The translations under genes were made by a program, and so were the position numbers. DNA of 64,000 nucleotides from Bacillota bacterium (lineage in GTDB: Bacteria; Bacillota; Clostridia; Lachnospirales; Lachnospiraceae): positions 1 to 64,000 of the forward strand of contig JAEYOQ010000059.1 in the NCBI GenBank assembly GCA_023411555.1. Direction: 5' to 3'. Each line of letters starts with the position of its first letter. The stretch's first letter is position 1. Positions 16,804 to 25,421 of the stretch are shown piece by piece. The notes beneath the pieces are model-generated. The model saw only the letters and a program-made list of their open reading frames with translations. It was not told where the DNA came from and ran no database searches.

Positions 16804-16869
16804 GGCTGCTATATCTATATTGGTAAATGGAAAACATCTTTTTTATCAGATATAGGTAGTAGCCTTTTT
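16804..16869 (+). terminator. Probable terminator after the oligopeptidase gene
   Basis: GGCTGCTATATCT at 16,804 pairs imperfectly with the segment ending TAGTAGCC at 16,864, followed by TTTTT. The preceding 120 bases contain a HindIII-like palindrome (AAGCTTATTAAGCTT) but no convincing gene. Confidence 0.5.
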
Positions 16870-16938
16870 GTGTTCATAATAATAGGGTCCAATTATATAA
16901 TTCGGCTTTTCCTATGATCCCAATGTTTGGAGGCTTCA

Positions 16939-18054
16939 ATGATTGCAACAGATAACAAGAATTCGAATACGTTTCATCGTGTGATTGACACAATCTCAGG
17001 TATCTTTATGCCAATTATTAATGTGATGATGGCAGCAGCTTTGCTTAAGGGAATCTTAATGCTTACAACGAATCTAGGAGTACTAAGCGAAAGCTCGGGA
17101 GCTTACCGAATCCTATTTGCGATATCAGACGGTTTTTTTCACTATCTTCCGATTTTCCTGGCTTATACAGCTTCGCACAAGCTAAAGGCAGATACGGTCA
17201 CTTCGATGCTGCTGGCTGCTGCTTTGGTATATCCTGATATTACAGAGCTTTTTGGCAAGGGCATGAGCCTGGATTTTTTTTGTATTAGGGTTAACCCGGT
17301 GACCTATCCTGCCAGTGTTATACCGATCATAATGGCTATCGCTTTGCTTCATTATGTAGAGATACCATTGGAAAAATACATACATGGTACAATAAAGGGT
17401 TTCTTAAAACCGATGCTGGCATTAATAATCGTAACACCGATTACCTTTCTTGTATTTGGACCGCTCGGTGCGCTCATAGGGAGCGGTTTGTCTACTGCCT
17501 ATTCTGCAATCTATAACTTTAGCCCGATTGCAGCAGGAGCGGTTTTTGGACTAATATGGCAGCCAATGGTAGTCTTTGGTTTCCAATGGGGTATGGTTCC
17601 AGTTATACTAGAGCATCTGGATACAATTGGCGTTGATTCCTTCCTACCCTTATGCGGTCCAGGGGTTATGGGGCAGGCAGGTGCAGCAATGGCAGTCAGT
17701 TTTCTAGCCAAGAACAAGAAGCTGAAGACGGTTGCCTTATCCGGATCGATTACTGCTATCCTGGGAGTCACCGAGCCTGTATTATATGCTGTTAATATAC
17801 CGCTAAAGCGTCCGATGATTGCTGCTTGTATTGCAGGATCGATAGGAGGGGCTATTGTCGGTAGCTCTGGTGCCGGGGCTGTTGCCTTTGCTTACCCTTC
17901 CATGCTATCCTTGGTGGTATACTTTGGTAAAGGCTTCTGGACCTTCTTTTTTGCAATGATTTTAAGCTTCTTAATCAGCTTTTTTTTGGGTTTGTTGCTA
18001 CGATTTAATGAAGCGGATCTTAGAGTTGACGAGTTGTCCGAGAAAACCTTGTAA
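16939..18054 (+). CDS. Stand-alone PTS EIIC membrane component (glucose/beta-glucoside class)
   Basis: An integral membrane protein of 371 residues, the sugar-translocating EIIC domain only. The family hallmark GVTEPVLYAVN (the GITEP motif of EIIC) and the conserved GPLGALIG and WQPMVVFGFQWG segments are present. I chose the ATG at 16,939, because TGGAGG at 16,928-16,933 precedes it and the upstream in-frame TTG overlaps that site. No EIIB or EIIA domain is fused or adjacent. It must borrow these from other systems, or serve in sensing or facilitated transport. Sugar specificity is unknown. Confidence 0.85.
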   Translation: MIATDNKNSNTFHRVIDTISGIFMPIINVMMAAALLKGILMLTTNLGVLSESSGAYRILFAISDGFFHYLPIFLAYTASHKLKADTVTSMLLAAALVYPDITELFGKGMSLDFFCIRVNPVTYPASVIPIIMAIALLHYVEIPLEKYIHGTIKGFLKPMLALIIVTPITFLVFGPLGALIGSGLSTAYSAIYNFSPIAAGAVFGLIWQPMVVFGFQWGMVPVILEHLDTIGVDSFLPLCGPGVMGQAGAAMAVSFLAKNKKLKTVALSGSITAILGVTEPVLYAVNIPLKRPMIAACIAGSIGGAIVGSSGAGAVAFAYPSMLSLVVYFGKGFWTFFFAMILSFLISFFLGLLLRFNEADLRVDELSEKTL

Positions 18055-18182
18055 ATTAATTGCTTTCAATATATCAAAATATGAAGAAATAGGAAGAAAT
18101 TTAACACATAAAATAAAAAACAAATCAGATACTAAGCTTGAACTAATTGTTATGATGCGTAATGGCAGGAAAGGAGAGAGCT

Positions 18183-18389
18183 ATGAGTCTGGTTGGCGAT
18201 CAGCTTCCGGAAGGACTGGGCTTTCGGCTGGCACTGGATATGGAAGCAATGAAGAATTTTGCAAACTTATCTGATCAAGGGAAAGAGCAGCTAGTGAACT
18301 ACATCAAAGGTTCTGCGACAGGGGACGAGGCGAAAAACCGGGTAACAGAGGTGGTTCGTAATCTTCATAATGGGGGATCCTTTCAATAA
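18183..18389 (+). CDS. Small conserved hypothetical protein
   Basis: 68 residues, soluble, mostly helical. AAAGGAGAG precedes the ATG at 18,183. The stretch from AMKNFANLSDQGKEQLVNYI to the end recalls the C-terminal helical hairpin of YdeI-like proteins (a short segment with a Leu-Ser / Tyr-Ile pattern). The similarity is faint and no function can be given. It lies 128 bp after the EIIC gene. Confidence 0.6.
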   Translation: MSLVGDQLPEGLGFRLALDMEAMKNFANLSDQGKEQLVNYIKGSATGDEAKNRVTEVVRNLHNGGSFQ

Positions 18390-18480
18390 TATGGAGAGAT
18401 TCGTTTGAATCAAGGGTAATCGATTTACACGATTATAACGGATTAATTGATAAATGATAAAACAGATGTAATTAAAATAT

Positions 18481-18516
18481 AAGGAGCTTCTTCGTAATTT
18501 TGAAGGAGCTCCTTGC
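18481..18516. terminator. Bidirectional terminator
   Basis: AAGGAGCTTCTTC pairs with GAAGGAGCTCCTT (one G-U) around an 8-9 nt loop, with T-rich sequence on the right and A/T-rich sequence on the left. It serves the small gene at 18,183 and the convergent gene ending at 18,525. Confidence 0.7.
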
Positions 18517-18524
18517 TTTTCTTA

Positions 18525-19832
18525 TTATTTTTTTATATTCATTTTTTCTCTCATGAAGCTCTTAAATTCCTCAGGACCATGCTCGAAGCCGCTCTTTACA
18601 AGATAATGAGCTTTATCTGAGCCTAAATAGATGTAAATATACTCTTTGTATTCCTTGATTTCTGTGACCTGCATATAAGGATATTTTGAGCTCGATTGGA
18701 TTCCGGATAAGGTATAATATTCATCATAAAATGTGAATAATGCCTCAGAGCTCTTACTTTTTTTAAGTGCCTTTACTTCGTGGATGATCGTTTTTTCTGT
18801 CTGAGCATAAAATTGATAGACCAACACGATGGCTACACCAATAGCTATAATGCAAACATAGATGGATCCGGTACTATAAAAGGTGACAATTAACAGGAGT
18901 AAAACGGCAACCGTTAGAATCCAGAACTTTAATCTCTTCCAGATACGATCATAGGTATAAAAGTCCTTTATTAAATTCTCGGAATATTTGGAGCGATTAA
19001 TAAATAAAGGTTTATCTTTAATATTCTGTTCCTCTCTCTGTCTTTGTTCAATATAGAAGCGGGATAGAGCTTCTGTTTTTTCCTTCTTTATTAGGCTTTG
19101 CTTCTTAGCAGACCGTCTTCGAAGTACTATTATACCGACTAGGAGTAATATGAATATGCCCACTACAGTGGCTAGAGTAATCATTGCTGTACGTTGCTGT
19201 GCCTCAAGTTCGGCTTTATCCAATAGTTCGGTAAAATGGGTACCCGCAACTAATTCTTTTATAAAGCTTTCATCCAATGGCTCTGTTGCGTTTTTCTCGA
19301 ACATATCAAAAGTGATGGAATAACCATTCGCTATGGTACCATATACGACTTCCGAATACTCGGTACTTTCCTGTGTTAAGTTGAGGCTCAGACGGTAAAA
19401 TGGAATCTCGTTATGGTCATATACATCTATGGTATAGATTGCATTTTCGTCTGTCGTGGAGAAGATTTCATCAAGATATGCAGTCAGCTCCTCTTTGGAC
19501 AGCAGTGAAAGATGGAATACCTCTACACTGTCATCGCTGCGCTTACTCATTACTCTGACGGTTGCTTCAGTGCCCGGATCGTAAAGGATGACTTGTACAC
19601 CCATGTCCTTCATAGTCTTTTTCTCGGCGGCAGGATCAAAGATACCAATATCACTCCACTGCGGATCTGAATTCGGTGTGTCCGAGGTTAAGATAAGGGT
19701 ATCCTCAGGTAGGGTAACCTCCATATATAAGGACGAGAAGGTTTGTACCTTGGCCTGTACCTGTGAAGTCGGAAGAAGGACCAGAATAAGTGGAATTAGC
19801 AGGAATAAATATCGAAATCTATTCTTTTTCAT
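18525..19832 (-). CDS. Membrane protein with signal peptide and YcxB-like C-terminal domain
   Basis: 435 residues. A signal peptide (FLLIPLILVLLPTSQVQA) leads to an extracellular domain of about 180 residues, followed by a transmembrane helix near 216-237 and a basic cytosolic linker. Two more close helices lie near 300-340. A C-terminal soluble domain (TLSGIQSSSKYPYMQVTEIKEYKEYIYIYL) looks like the YcxB-like PH-type fold. The ribosome site is AAGGAGAAAA. I do not know its role; the layout suggests an envelope sensor or anchoring protein. It is transcribed alone. Confidence 0.7.
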   Translation of the reverse strand: MKKNRFRYLFLLIPLILVLLPTSQVQAKVQTFSSLYMEVTLPEDTLILTSDTPNSDPQWSDIGIFDPAAEKKTMKDMGVQVILYDPGTEATVRVMSKRSDDSVEVFHLSLLSKEELTAYLDEIFSTTDENAIYTIDVYDHNEIPFYRLSLNLTQESTEYSEVVYGTIANGYSITFDMFEKNATEPLDESFIKELVAGTHFTELLDKAELEAQQRTAMITLATVVGIFILLLVGIIVLRRRSAKKQSLIKKEKTEALSRFYIEQRQREEQNIKDKPLFINRSKYSENLIKDFYTYDRIWKRLKFWILTVAVLLLLIVTFYSTGSIYVCIIAIGVAIVLVYQFYAQTEKTIIHEVKALKKSKSSEALFTFYDEYYTLSGIQSSSKYPYMQVTEIKEYKEYIYIYLGSDKAHYLVKSGFEHGPEEFKSFMREKMNIKK

Positions 19833-20001
19833 TTGTTTTCTCCTTATTTTTATACTTTTATTGACAATCGAAAGCTTGCGAAGGCAGCATTCTTTTGGTC
19901 ATGACAAGTGAAATGTTTGTCCAGTTCATCTTGTACTCTTTCTGCTATTGTATCATGAATACCCCTAATTTGAAATTAAAAAAATATAAAAGATTTAACA
20001 A

Positions 20002-20096
20002 CAAAGATACCTTCATACAAATAGCAGCATATCCTATATAGCTTTTCTGTTAACAAATGTTAAGCTGTATAGGATATGCTGCTAGGAGCATCTTTG
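20002..20096. repeat. Long nested inverted repeat
   Basis: A 22-bp arm (AGCAGCATATCCTATATAGC plus two bases, 20,023-20,044) pairs with 20,062-20,083 with one mismatch. Outer 7-bp arms CAAAGAT (20,002) and ATCTTTG (20,090) extend it. It lacks a good T-run on either side, so it is either an mRNA-protecting hairpin after the kinase gene or a small MITE-like element. It occupies most of the 305-bp gap between 19,833 and 20,137; nothing else is seen there. Confidence 0.65.
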
Positions 20097-20137
20097 GTAT
20101 TTTAGCTTATTTCATAATAATTATGCTTAAAAGGGGG

Positions 20138-21043
20138 CTACAGCGGCCAAGTAAGCTCAATGATGAATAGGTTCTGCTCGATTCTGGCATTGATATGCCC
20201 TTTCATCTTTTCAGTCAGCAGCTTTGTGATCGTTAATCCCAGACCGCTGCTTTGATTGGCTCTCGATTGGTCTCCGGTGTAAAAACGCTCAAAAATACGT
20301 GATAACTCTTCCTCTGTAAGATTTGCAGTATCATTGATAAATTGAATACAACAACTGTCCTTGGTATGAAGCTGTTTGATCATAAATTGCTTCTCTGCGT
20401 ACTTTAAAGCATTTTGAACTAAATTATTAAGAATACGTTCGAATTGAAGCTTATCCGCTATAATATAACAGGGTATATCCTCTAAGGAGATATCCACCGA
20501 GATGTTGCGTTTCTCGAACTCAAGATAATAAGCTACCGCTACTTCCTTTAATGAATGTTGAACCGGGATGGAGGTTAACTGAAATGAATAATCATCGGCT
20601 TCGATTCGAGATATTTCATAAAAATCACCAATGAAGCCCTGCAATATTCTGGCCCTTCTTCGAATAATCTCAAGATACTCTGTCTTTTCAGCAACCGAGG
20701 TGTCTTCATCCTCAATTAAATTAAGGTATCCTAGGATAGAGGTGAGAGGTGTACGAAGATCATGGGAGATATTTTCTATTTCCTGCCGTATTTGCTCCTC
20801 TCTTCGCTGATAAATTATACGTTCCGTTTGCCTTGCATTGTAGAGAAGATTAATTCTCTTCAATAACTGCTCAATGCTTTGATTCCCTGATTGGGATTTC
20901 AATTGACGGTTCTGGTCGGGGTGTTCTTCAATTTCATCCATGTTTTTAATAGCCAAGCGCAGATCGCGATGCAGAAAATAGAGGCGTACAGCAAGCAGTA
21001 ACACCAATAAGATTAAAGCGACACATACATATTGCATCTTCAC
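20138..21043 (-). CDS. Sensor histidine kinase
   Basis: 301 residues with one N-terminal membrane helix (about 5-22) and almost no extracellular part, as in intramembrane-sensing kinases tied to ABC exporters. The HisKA domain has the phosphoacceptor H94 in ISHDLRTPLTS. The HATPase domain has NLVQNALKYA and the G-box SSGLGLTITK. It is the last gene of a minus-strand set: response regulator, ABC ATPase, permease, kinase. The kinase presumably phosphorylates the regulator at 22,879. The stimulus is likely a cell-wall-active peptide, by family analogy. Confidence 0.9.
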   Translation of the reverse strand: MKMQYVCVALILLVLLLAVRLYFLHRDLRLAIKNMDEIEEHPDQNRQLKSQSGNQSIEQLLKRINLLYNARQTERIIYQRREEQIRQEIENISHDLRTPLTSILGYLNLIEDEDTSVAEKTEYLEIIRRRARILQGFIGDFYEISRIEADDYSFQLTSIPVQHSLKEVAVAYYLEFEKRNISVDISLEDIPCYIIADKLQFERILNNLVQNALKYAEKQFMIKQLHTKDSCCIQFINDTANLTEEELSRIFERFYTGDQSRANQSSGLGLTITKLLTEKMKGHINARIEQNLFIIELTWPL

Positions 21044-21072
21044 GCCTCCATTCTATGATTTTATCCAATGAA

Positions 21073-21852
21073 TTATTTAATCTCTTTCCTGCGGAATACG
21101 AAATAACCAATCAGGACCATCAAGAGCATCTGTGCAGCTCCGTAGAGCCAGTAATTAAGATATCCTGTGCTGCCTTCCCAGGGGAGAATAAGCTGAATTT
21201 CGCTCGTATTAAAGGATATTTTGGTGATTAGATTCCAAGGAAGAATCCTGGATATTTTCTGAAATATCACAAATTTCATTGCTAGATAATTGCTTACAAT
21301 AGGAAAGGCTAATAATACGCCTATAATAGCGGTAATTGCACCACCGGTCCCTTCGAAAATGAAAAGAAAGCAATTCGATGTAGCAACGGCAAATAGCAGG
21401 AGGGGCAGTGCAACAAAGCTGGCACGGAAAAGCAGCTCTAATTCACCGGTATTGGAGTGCTCCAGAAGAAGATAGGCACTACCGACGTATACACCTCCGA
21501 TGATCAAAAAGGCTACAAGCGAGTATATGATTTCTACAAGGAATTTGCCAAGGTAGATGCAGCCTCTGGAGATACCAAAGGAAACGCTGTTCTTCAGGGT
21601 ATGATTTGTATGCTCATTGCCGAATACAGTTGATGCTACCGATATGCACAGAAGAAATACTATGGGCAAATCGCCATAGAAAAGACTTAGGGAAAAGGCT
21701 GTATTATCAAAATAAAAACCTGCATCCGTACGTCCAACCAAAGCCAAAACAACATTAGCGCTTACCAATAAAGCAGAACACATAATAATGAAAAGATAGC
21801 TGCTCTTACTGTGGAGCAGACGGTATAATTCACTCTTAATATAATTAATCAT
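21073..21852 (-). CDS. ABC-2 type transporter permease
   Basis: An integral membrane protein of 259 residues with about six hydrophobic helices. It starts with the family pattern INYIKSELYRLLHSKSSYLF and a first helix. It overlaps the ATPase gene by 8 bp and lies 29 bp before the kinase gene. It resembles single permeases of lantibiotic-immunity or bacitracin-type exporters. The exported or expelled compound is unknown. Confidence 0.85.
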   Translation of the reverse strand: MINYIKSELYRLLHSKSSYLFIIMCSALLVSANVVLALVGRTDAGFYFDNTAFSLSLFYGDLPIVFLLCISVASTVFGNEHTNHTLKNSVSFGISRGCIYLGKFLVEIIYSLVAFLIIGGVYVGSAYLLLEHSNTGELELLFRASFVALPLLLFAVATSNCFLFIFEGTGGAITAIIGVLLAFPIVSNYLAMKFVIFQKISRILPWNLITKISFNTSEIQLILPWEGSTGYLNYWLYGAAQMLLMVLIGYFVFRRKEIK

Positions 21853-22768
21853 TGCTTTCTCCTCCTACTAATTGAATAAAGTAATTCTCCAGATTGATTT
21901 CCTTAATCACTATAGAGTATAAGTCCACACCGTTATTGACCGCAAGCTGACTGACCTTTGCTGGTTGGTCCATGTAGTCAAAGATATGGATGGAATAATC
22001 CGGGGTTACCTTGTAGGAAGTACAGCCAAGCTTTGTTTCCAGGAGAGAGGTCATTAACTCAACCTTATCAACCTTAAGCTCAATATAACGATTCGATTCC
22101 CTGGAGATTTCTTCAGCAGATACCTGTTTTACCAGATTACCTTTATCGATAAATCCATAATAGGTTACCAGATTGGATAGTTCGGATAAAATATGGCTGG
22201 AGACTAGAATAGTAATATTCTTCTCCTTGTTCAATCGTATCAACAGGTTACGGATTTCAACAATTCCGAAGGGATCCAGTCCGTTGATTGGTTCGTCCAG
22301 TAATAGTAGCTCCGGCTTATTCATGAGTGCCAGAGCAAGTCCGAGACGTTGCTTCATACCAAGAGAGAAGCTCTTGTACTTCTTATTACCTACATGGCTA
22401 AGCCCTACCTCCTTCAGGGCTTCCGCGACGCAGTTCTTTCCGGGAATCCCGCGCTGGATACGGTAATACTCCAGATTTTGCTCTGCGGTAAGATTGCTAT
22501 AGAAGCTGGGCATCTCAATGATGGAACCGATTCTTTTTCTTCCTTCACTGAGACCCTCCGGGGAAGAATAACCGAATAATTCTACATCACCTTCCGTTGC
22601 AAAGGCTTGACCTGTGACCAGACGAAGCAGGGTGGTTTTACCTGCCCCATTTTTACCGACCAGACCATAGATCTCCCCCCGTTTTACTTCTAAATTAATA
22701 TTGTTGACCGCAAAGGTGTTATTATAATTTTTGGTCAGATTTTTTGTTGATAAGATAACTTCTCGCAC
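21845..22768 (-). CDS. ABC transporter ATP-binding protein (antimicrobial-peptide exporter class)
   Basis: An ATPase of 307 residues. Walker A is GKNGAGKTT, the signature is FSLGMKQRLGLA and Walker B is LLLLDEPINGLDP, typical of the BcrA/MutF-like branch. The C-terminal extension of about 90 residues is also usual there. I chose the GTG at 22,768 because GAAAGGAG lies 7 nt upstream; the longer frame begins inside that site. It forms the exporter with the overlapping permease. Confidence 0.88.
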   Translation of the reverse strand: MREVILSTKNLTKNYNNTFAVNNINLEVKRGEIYGLVGKNGAGKTTLLRLVTGQAFATEGDVELFGYSSPEGLSEGRKRIGSIIEMPSFYSNLTAEQNLEYYRIQRGIPGKNCVAEALKEVGLSHVGNKKYKSFSLGMKQRLGLALALMNKPELLLLDEPINGLDPFGIVEIRNLLIRLNKEKNITILVSSHILSELSNLVTYYGFIDKGNLVKQVSAEEISRESNRYIELKVDKVELMTSLLETKLGCTSYKVTPDYSIHIFDYMDQPAKVSQLAVNNGVDLYSIVIKEINLENYFIQLVGGESND

Positions 22769-22878
22769 TTTAATACTCCTTTCAAACTTAAAATTCATTT
22801 CTCTAGATTGATTTCAATTATAAGCAATGAATTTTAATAAGTACTTAATAAAGTTTAAAGAAAGTATAAAGTTACAGG

Positions 22879-23574
22879 TCAAGTAGTCTCCATCTTAAAG
22901 CCGATGCCCCATATGGTTTTAATATAGGAAGCATCATCCAACTCCTTGATTTTTTTGCGTATATTAGACATATGAACATTGATGGTATTATCTTCACCAT
23001 AATAGCCAGTCTTCCAGATATCCTGATATAGCTGCTCCTTGGTAAATACCTTATCCGGATATTGCAGTAGTAGCTGCAGAATATCGAATTCGTATGCTGT
23101 TAAAGAAATTGGACTCCCCATTACTGTTACTTCTCTGGACAGGGGATTAAGTGTAAGGTTTTTAAAGCTATATATATTTTCCGACGTAGCTTCTTCTATT
23201 GCTGCATGTAGATTACTTCTTCGAAGAAGGGCGGCAACTCTTGCCAGTACTTCCTCCCGTTCAAAGGGTTTCACGATATAATCATCGGCTCCGGTTCTTA
23301 AAGCATTTACCTTATCCTCCAGCGAGGTTTTTGCTGAGATGACTATGATAGGGATGGAAGAATATTCCCTTATCTCAGAAATCAGCTCTTCTCCGGTTAT
23401 ACCCGGTAGCATAAGATCCAGCATGATTAGATCGAAGGTCTCAAGCTTAAGCTGAAGTCTAGCCTCAGTACCAGAGTAGGCAGAGATTACCTGATATTGG
23501 TCCTTGACTAGATATCGGCAAAGTAATTTGTTGATATCGGCATCATCTTCGATTACAAGTATTTTTGCTAACAT
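22879..23574 (-). CDS. OmpR-family response regulator
   Basis: 231 residues. The receiver domain (1-120) has the acidic pocket E9-D10-D11 and phosphoacceptor D53, and the switch lysine is in VKPF. The C-terminal winged helix (about 135-230) is of OmpR/PhoB type (LSREVTV, IHV-like NVHMSNIRKKIKE). It sits first on the minus strand, 110 bp before the ATPase gene. The module is inferred to switch on the exporter when the kinase senses a membrane or cell-wall stress. Confidence 0.92.
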   Translation of the reverse strand: MLAKILVIEDDADINKLLCRYLVKDQYQVISAYSGTEARLQLKLETFDLIMLDLMLPGITGEELISEIREYSSIPIIVISAKTSLEDKVNALRTGADDYIVKPFEREEVLARVAALLRRSNLHAAIEEATSENIYSFKNLTLNPLSREVTVMGSPISLTAYEFDILQLLLQYPDKVFTKEQLYQDIWKTGYYGEDNTINVHMSNIRKKIKELDDASYIKTIWGIGFKMETT

Positions 23575-23696
23575 TTATGCACCCCATTATTCTTATTTAT
23601 TCTATAATAACGTGTTTGCGGTCGGAATTACTTCGGCTGATATCATATATCTCATTATGATTGCCGAAGGATGAGACCCAGCTGTCATTAAAAGGG

Positions 23697-23725
23697 ATTA
23701 TAGCATATCGTTATTATTGTGACAA
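23697..23725 (-). promoter_or_regulatory. Sigma-A promoter of the response regulator gene
   Basis: On the minus strand TTGTCA and TATAAT are 17 bp apart. The leader would be about 115 nt. Confidence 0.65.
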
Positions 23726-23747
23726 TATCACAAATTGCTTCAAAGAA

Positions 23748-23830
23748 AAGGCTGTAATAAAACCAGAACTCACAGCCATAGCTAGGGCAGAATGCCTAAC
23801 TGTGTAGTGATATGGTTTTAAAACAGCCTT
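23748..23830 (-). terminator. Terminator after the DegV gene
   Basis: AAGGCTGT...AAAACCA at 23,748 pairs with TGGTTTT...ACAGCCTT ending at 23,830. On the minus strand it is followed by TTTTCTTT. The loop is large and may hold a second hairpin. Confidence 0.6.
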
Positions 23831-23851
23831 AATGTATTAATATGAGATTGC

Positions 23852-24721
23852 TTACCTTACGCTACCCATAAAGAAGAGGGCTATGGTTCCTGGCCCGGAA
23901 TGTGCTCCGATCGTCGGGCTGACGTAATTAATGAGGACTTCCTTGATGCCAAAGCGCTCCTTTACCAGATTGCCTACAAACTCGGCATCTTCTATAGAAT
24001 CGCCGTGGCTGATGAAAACAATATCATTAGAGCCCTTATAGTCCTTGATACTGGCTTCCATCTGATCTACCAGAGAAATCAAAGCCTTTTTCCGTCCCCT
24101 CACATTATGCAAGGGAATGAGTCTTCCTTCATTATCTACATGAAGGACAGGCTTCACATTAATCAAGGTTCCGATAATCGCACTAGCCTTGGATACTCTA
24201 CCTCCGCGGTGAAGATGGTGTAAATCATCTACGGTAAACATGTGGCATAGATTTAGTTTATTCTGATTCAGCCAATCTGCCGCCTCATCAATGGATTTAC
24301 CTGCTTCCTTCAAGCCGACTGCCTTGTGAACTAAAAGTCCCTCGCCAAGGGAAGCGCATAGGGAATCAATTACTATGATTTTTGAACCGGGGCGCTCATC
24401 CATCAGTTCTCTGGCAACGGTTGTAGCTACAGAGCAGCTACCGCTGAGGGCAGAGGAGAAAGCAATATGGAGTATGTCATAACCCTGATCCAGAAGCTTT
24501 GTGAAGACCTCCTTAGCAAGTTCAGGATTCACGGCCATTGTAGTCGGCATTGCACCATGACGCATCTTGTCATAGAACTCCTTTGGGGTCAGAAATACCT
24601 TATCACCATACACAGTTCCGTCAAAATTATAATATAAAGGTAACAACGCAATATTGTGCTGTTGTAAATAGTCCTCAGGTAGATCACTGGTTGTATCGGT
24701 TGAGATAATATACTTATTCAT
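23852..24721 (-). CDS. DegV family fatty-acid-binding protein
   Basis: 289 residues of the DegV fold, which binds a fatty acid between two domains and can present it to fatty acid kinase (FakB role). The N-terminus (ISTDTTSDLPEDYLQQHNI) and the internal FSSALSGSCSVA and HHLHRGGRVSKASA segments are family signatures. The ending HSGPGTIALFFMG is also characteristic. No FakA partner is adjacent. It has its own terminator and a GGAACGG-like ribosome site. Confidence 0.92.
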   Translation of the reverse strand: MNKYIISTDTTSDLPEDYLQQHNIALLPLYYNFDGTVYGDKVFLTPKEFYDKMRHGAMPTTMAVNPELAKEVFTKLLDQGYDILHIAFSSALSGSCSVATTVARELMDERPGSKIIVIDSLCASLGEGLLVHKAVGLKEAGKSIDEAADWLNQNKLNLCHMFTVDDLHHLHRGGRVSKASAIIGTLINVKPVLHVDNEGRLIPLHNVRGRKKALISLVDQMEASIKDYKGSNDIVFISHGDSIEDAEFVGNLVKERFGIKEVLINYVSPTIGAHSGPGTIALFFMGSVR

Positions 24722-24919
24722 TGTACTAAAACCGTTCCTTTCTTACAATATTGTCTTTTCACTTATTGGAATCAAGTAGTTTTGATTACGATATGATAGA
24801 TTATACCATACCATACCTAATTGTTTCAATATACATTTCCAGAATTATCATCTTTAATTCTTGACATTTTTATGTAAAAAATAGGATTTACAGAATTAAA
24901 GCAAAGTATGAAAAAATAC

Positions 24920-24948
24920 TTTTCTTATGAAATTACATATGATATAAT
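24920..24948 (+). promoter_or_regulatory. Extended -10 promoter of the SCIFF gene
   Basis: TGATATAAT at 24,940-24,948 is an extended -10 element with a poor -35 (TTTTCT). A TTGACA at 24,861 lacks a matching -10. The leader is about 30 nt. Confidence 0.5.
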
Positions 24949-24982
24949 AACTTGAAGTAAAAGCGTTAAGGAGGCTGAAACA

Positions 24983-25123
24983 ATGAAGCATATCAGAACT
25001 TTAAACACAAAAAACCTTAAGGATACTATGAAAAAAGGTGGTTGTGGTGAATGTCAGACATCCTGCCAGTCAGCATGCAAGACATCCTGTACAGTTGGCA
25101 ATCAGAGCTGTGAGAACAATTAA
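24983..25123 (+). CDS. scfA: SCIFF ranthipeptide precursor (six-cysteine peptide)
   Basis: A ribosomally made peptide of 46 residues. The leader half (MKHIRTLNTKNLKDTMKKGG) is followed by a core with six cysteines at 21, 24, 28, 32, 36 and 43. The TSC-x3-C-x3-C spacing and a thioether acceptor next to Cys are typical of SCIFF, which is nearly universal in Clostridia. AAGGAGG at 24,968-24,974 is a strong ribosome site. The radical SAM enzyme encoded 298 bp downstream installs thioether bonds between Cys and neighbouring residues. In clostridia ranthipeptides have been linked to quorum-type regulation. Confidence 0.95.
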   Translation: MKHIRTLNTKNLKDTMKKGGCGECQTSCQSACKTSCTVGNQSCENN

Positions 25124-25171
25124 GAATTAGTACATAGATCACGCAATCTGGTTATATAAGAACAGCGCTTA

Positions 25172-25214
25172 AAAGGTGTCTTAAGGAGTCGAAACACTTG
25201 AGACACCTTTCATT
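25172..25214 (+). terminator. Terminator/attenuator between scfA and scfB
   Basis: AAAGGTGTCTTAAG pairs with CTTGAGACACCTTT (one mismatch) around an 11-nt loop, followed by a weak T-rich tail (CATTGTATTTT). Partial read-through would give much precursor mRNA and little maturase mRNA. From 25,215 to 25,421 I see no separate promoter that I trust and no gene. Confidence 0.65.
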
Positions 25215-25421
25215 GTATTTTATTGCTACGCAATCCGCTCGCGATAACATTGCCTGTAAAAGGGCATCGAGAGACTCGTGGAGCGTGTTTCTTCCGGTTG
25301 CTATCTAACAGTGGGACTGCCTCATGATATTTTTCGTAAAGCTGGAGCTTTGAAAGATATTATCAGACAGTCCTGTTCGTTGTGGTGGTTATGGTCAGCA
25401 ATTCAATTAGGAGGTATTACG

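Noticed and set aside
16702..16917. Open frame of 71 codons between the oligopeptidase and EIIC genes
   Set aside because: It runs through the terminator hairpin, has no ribosome site and resembles no protein.
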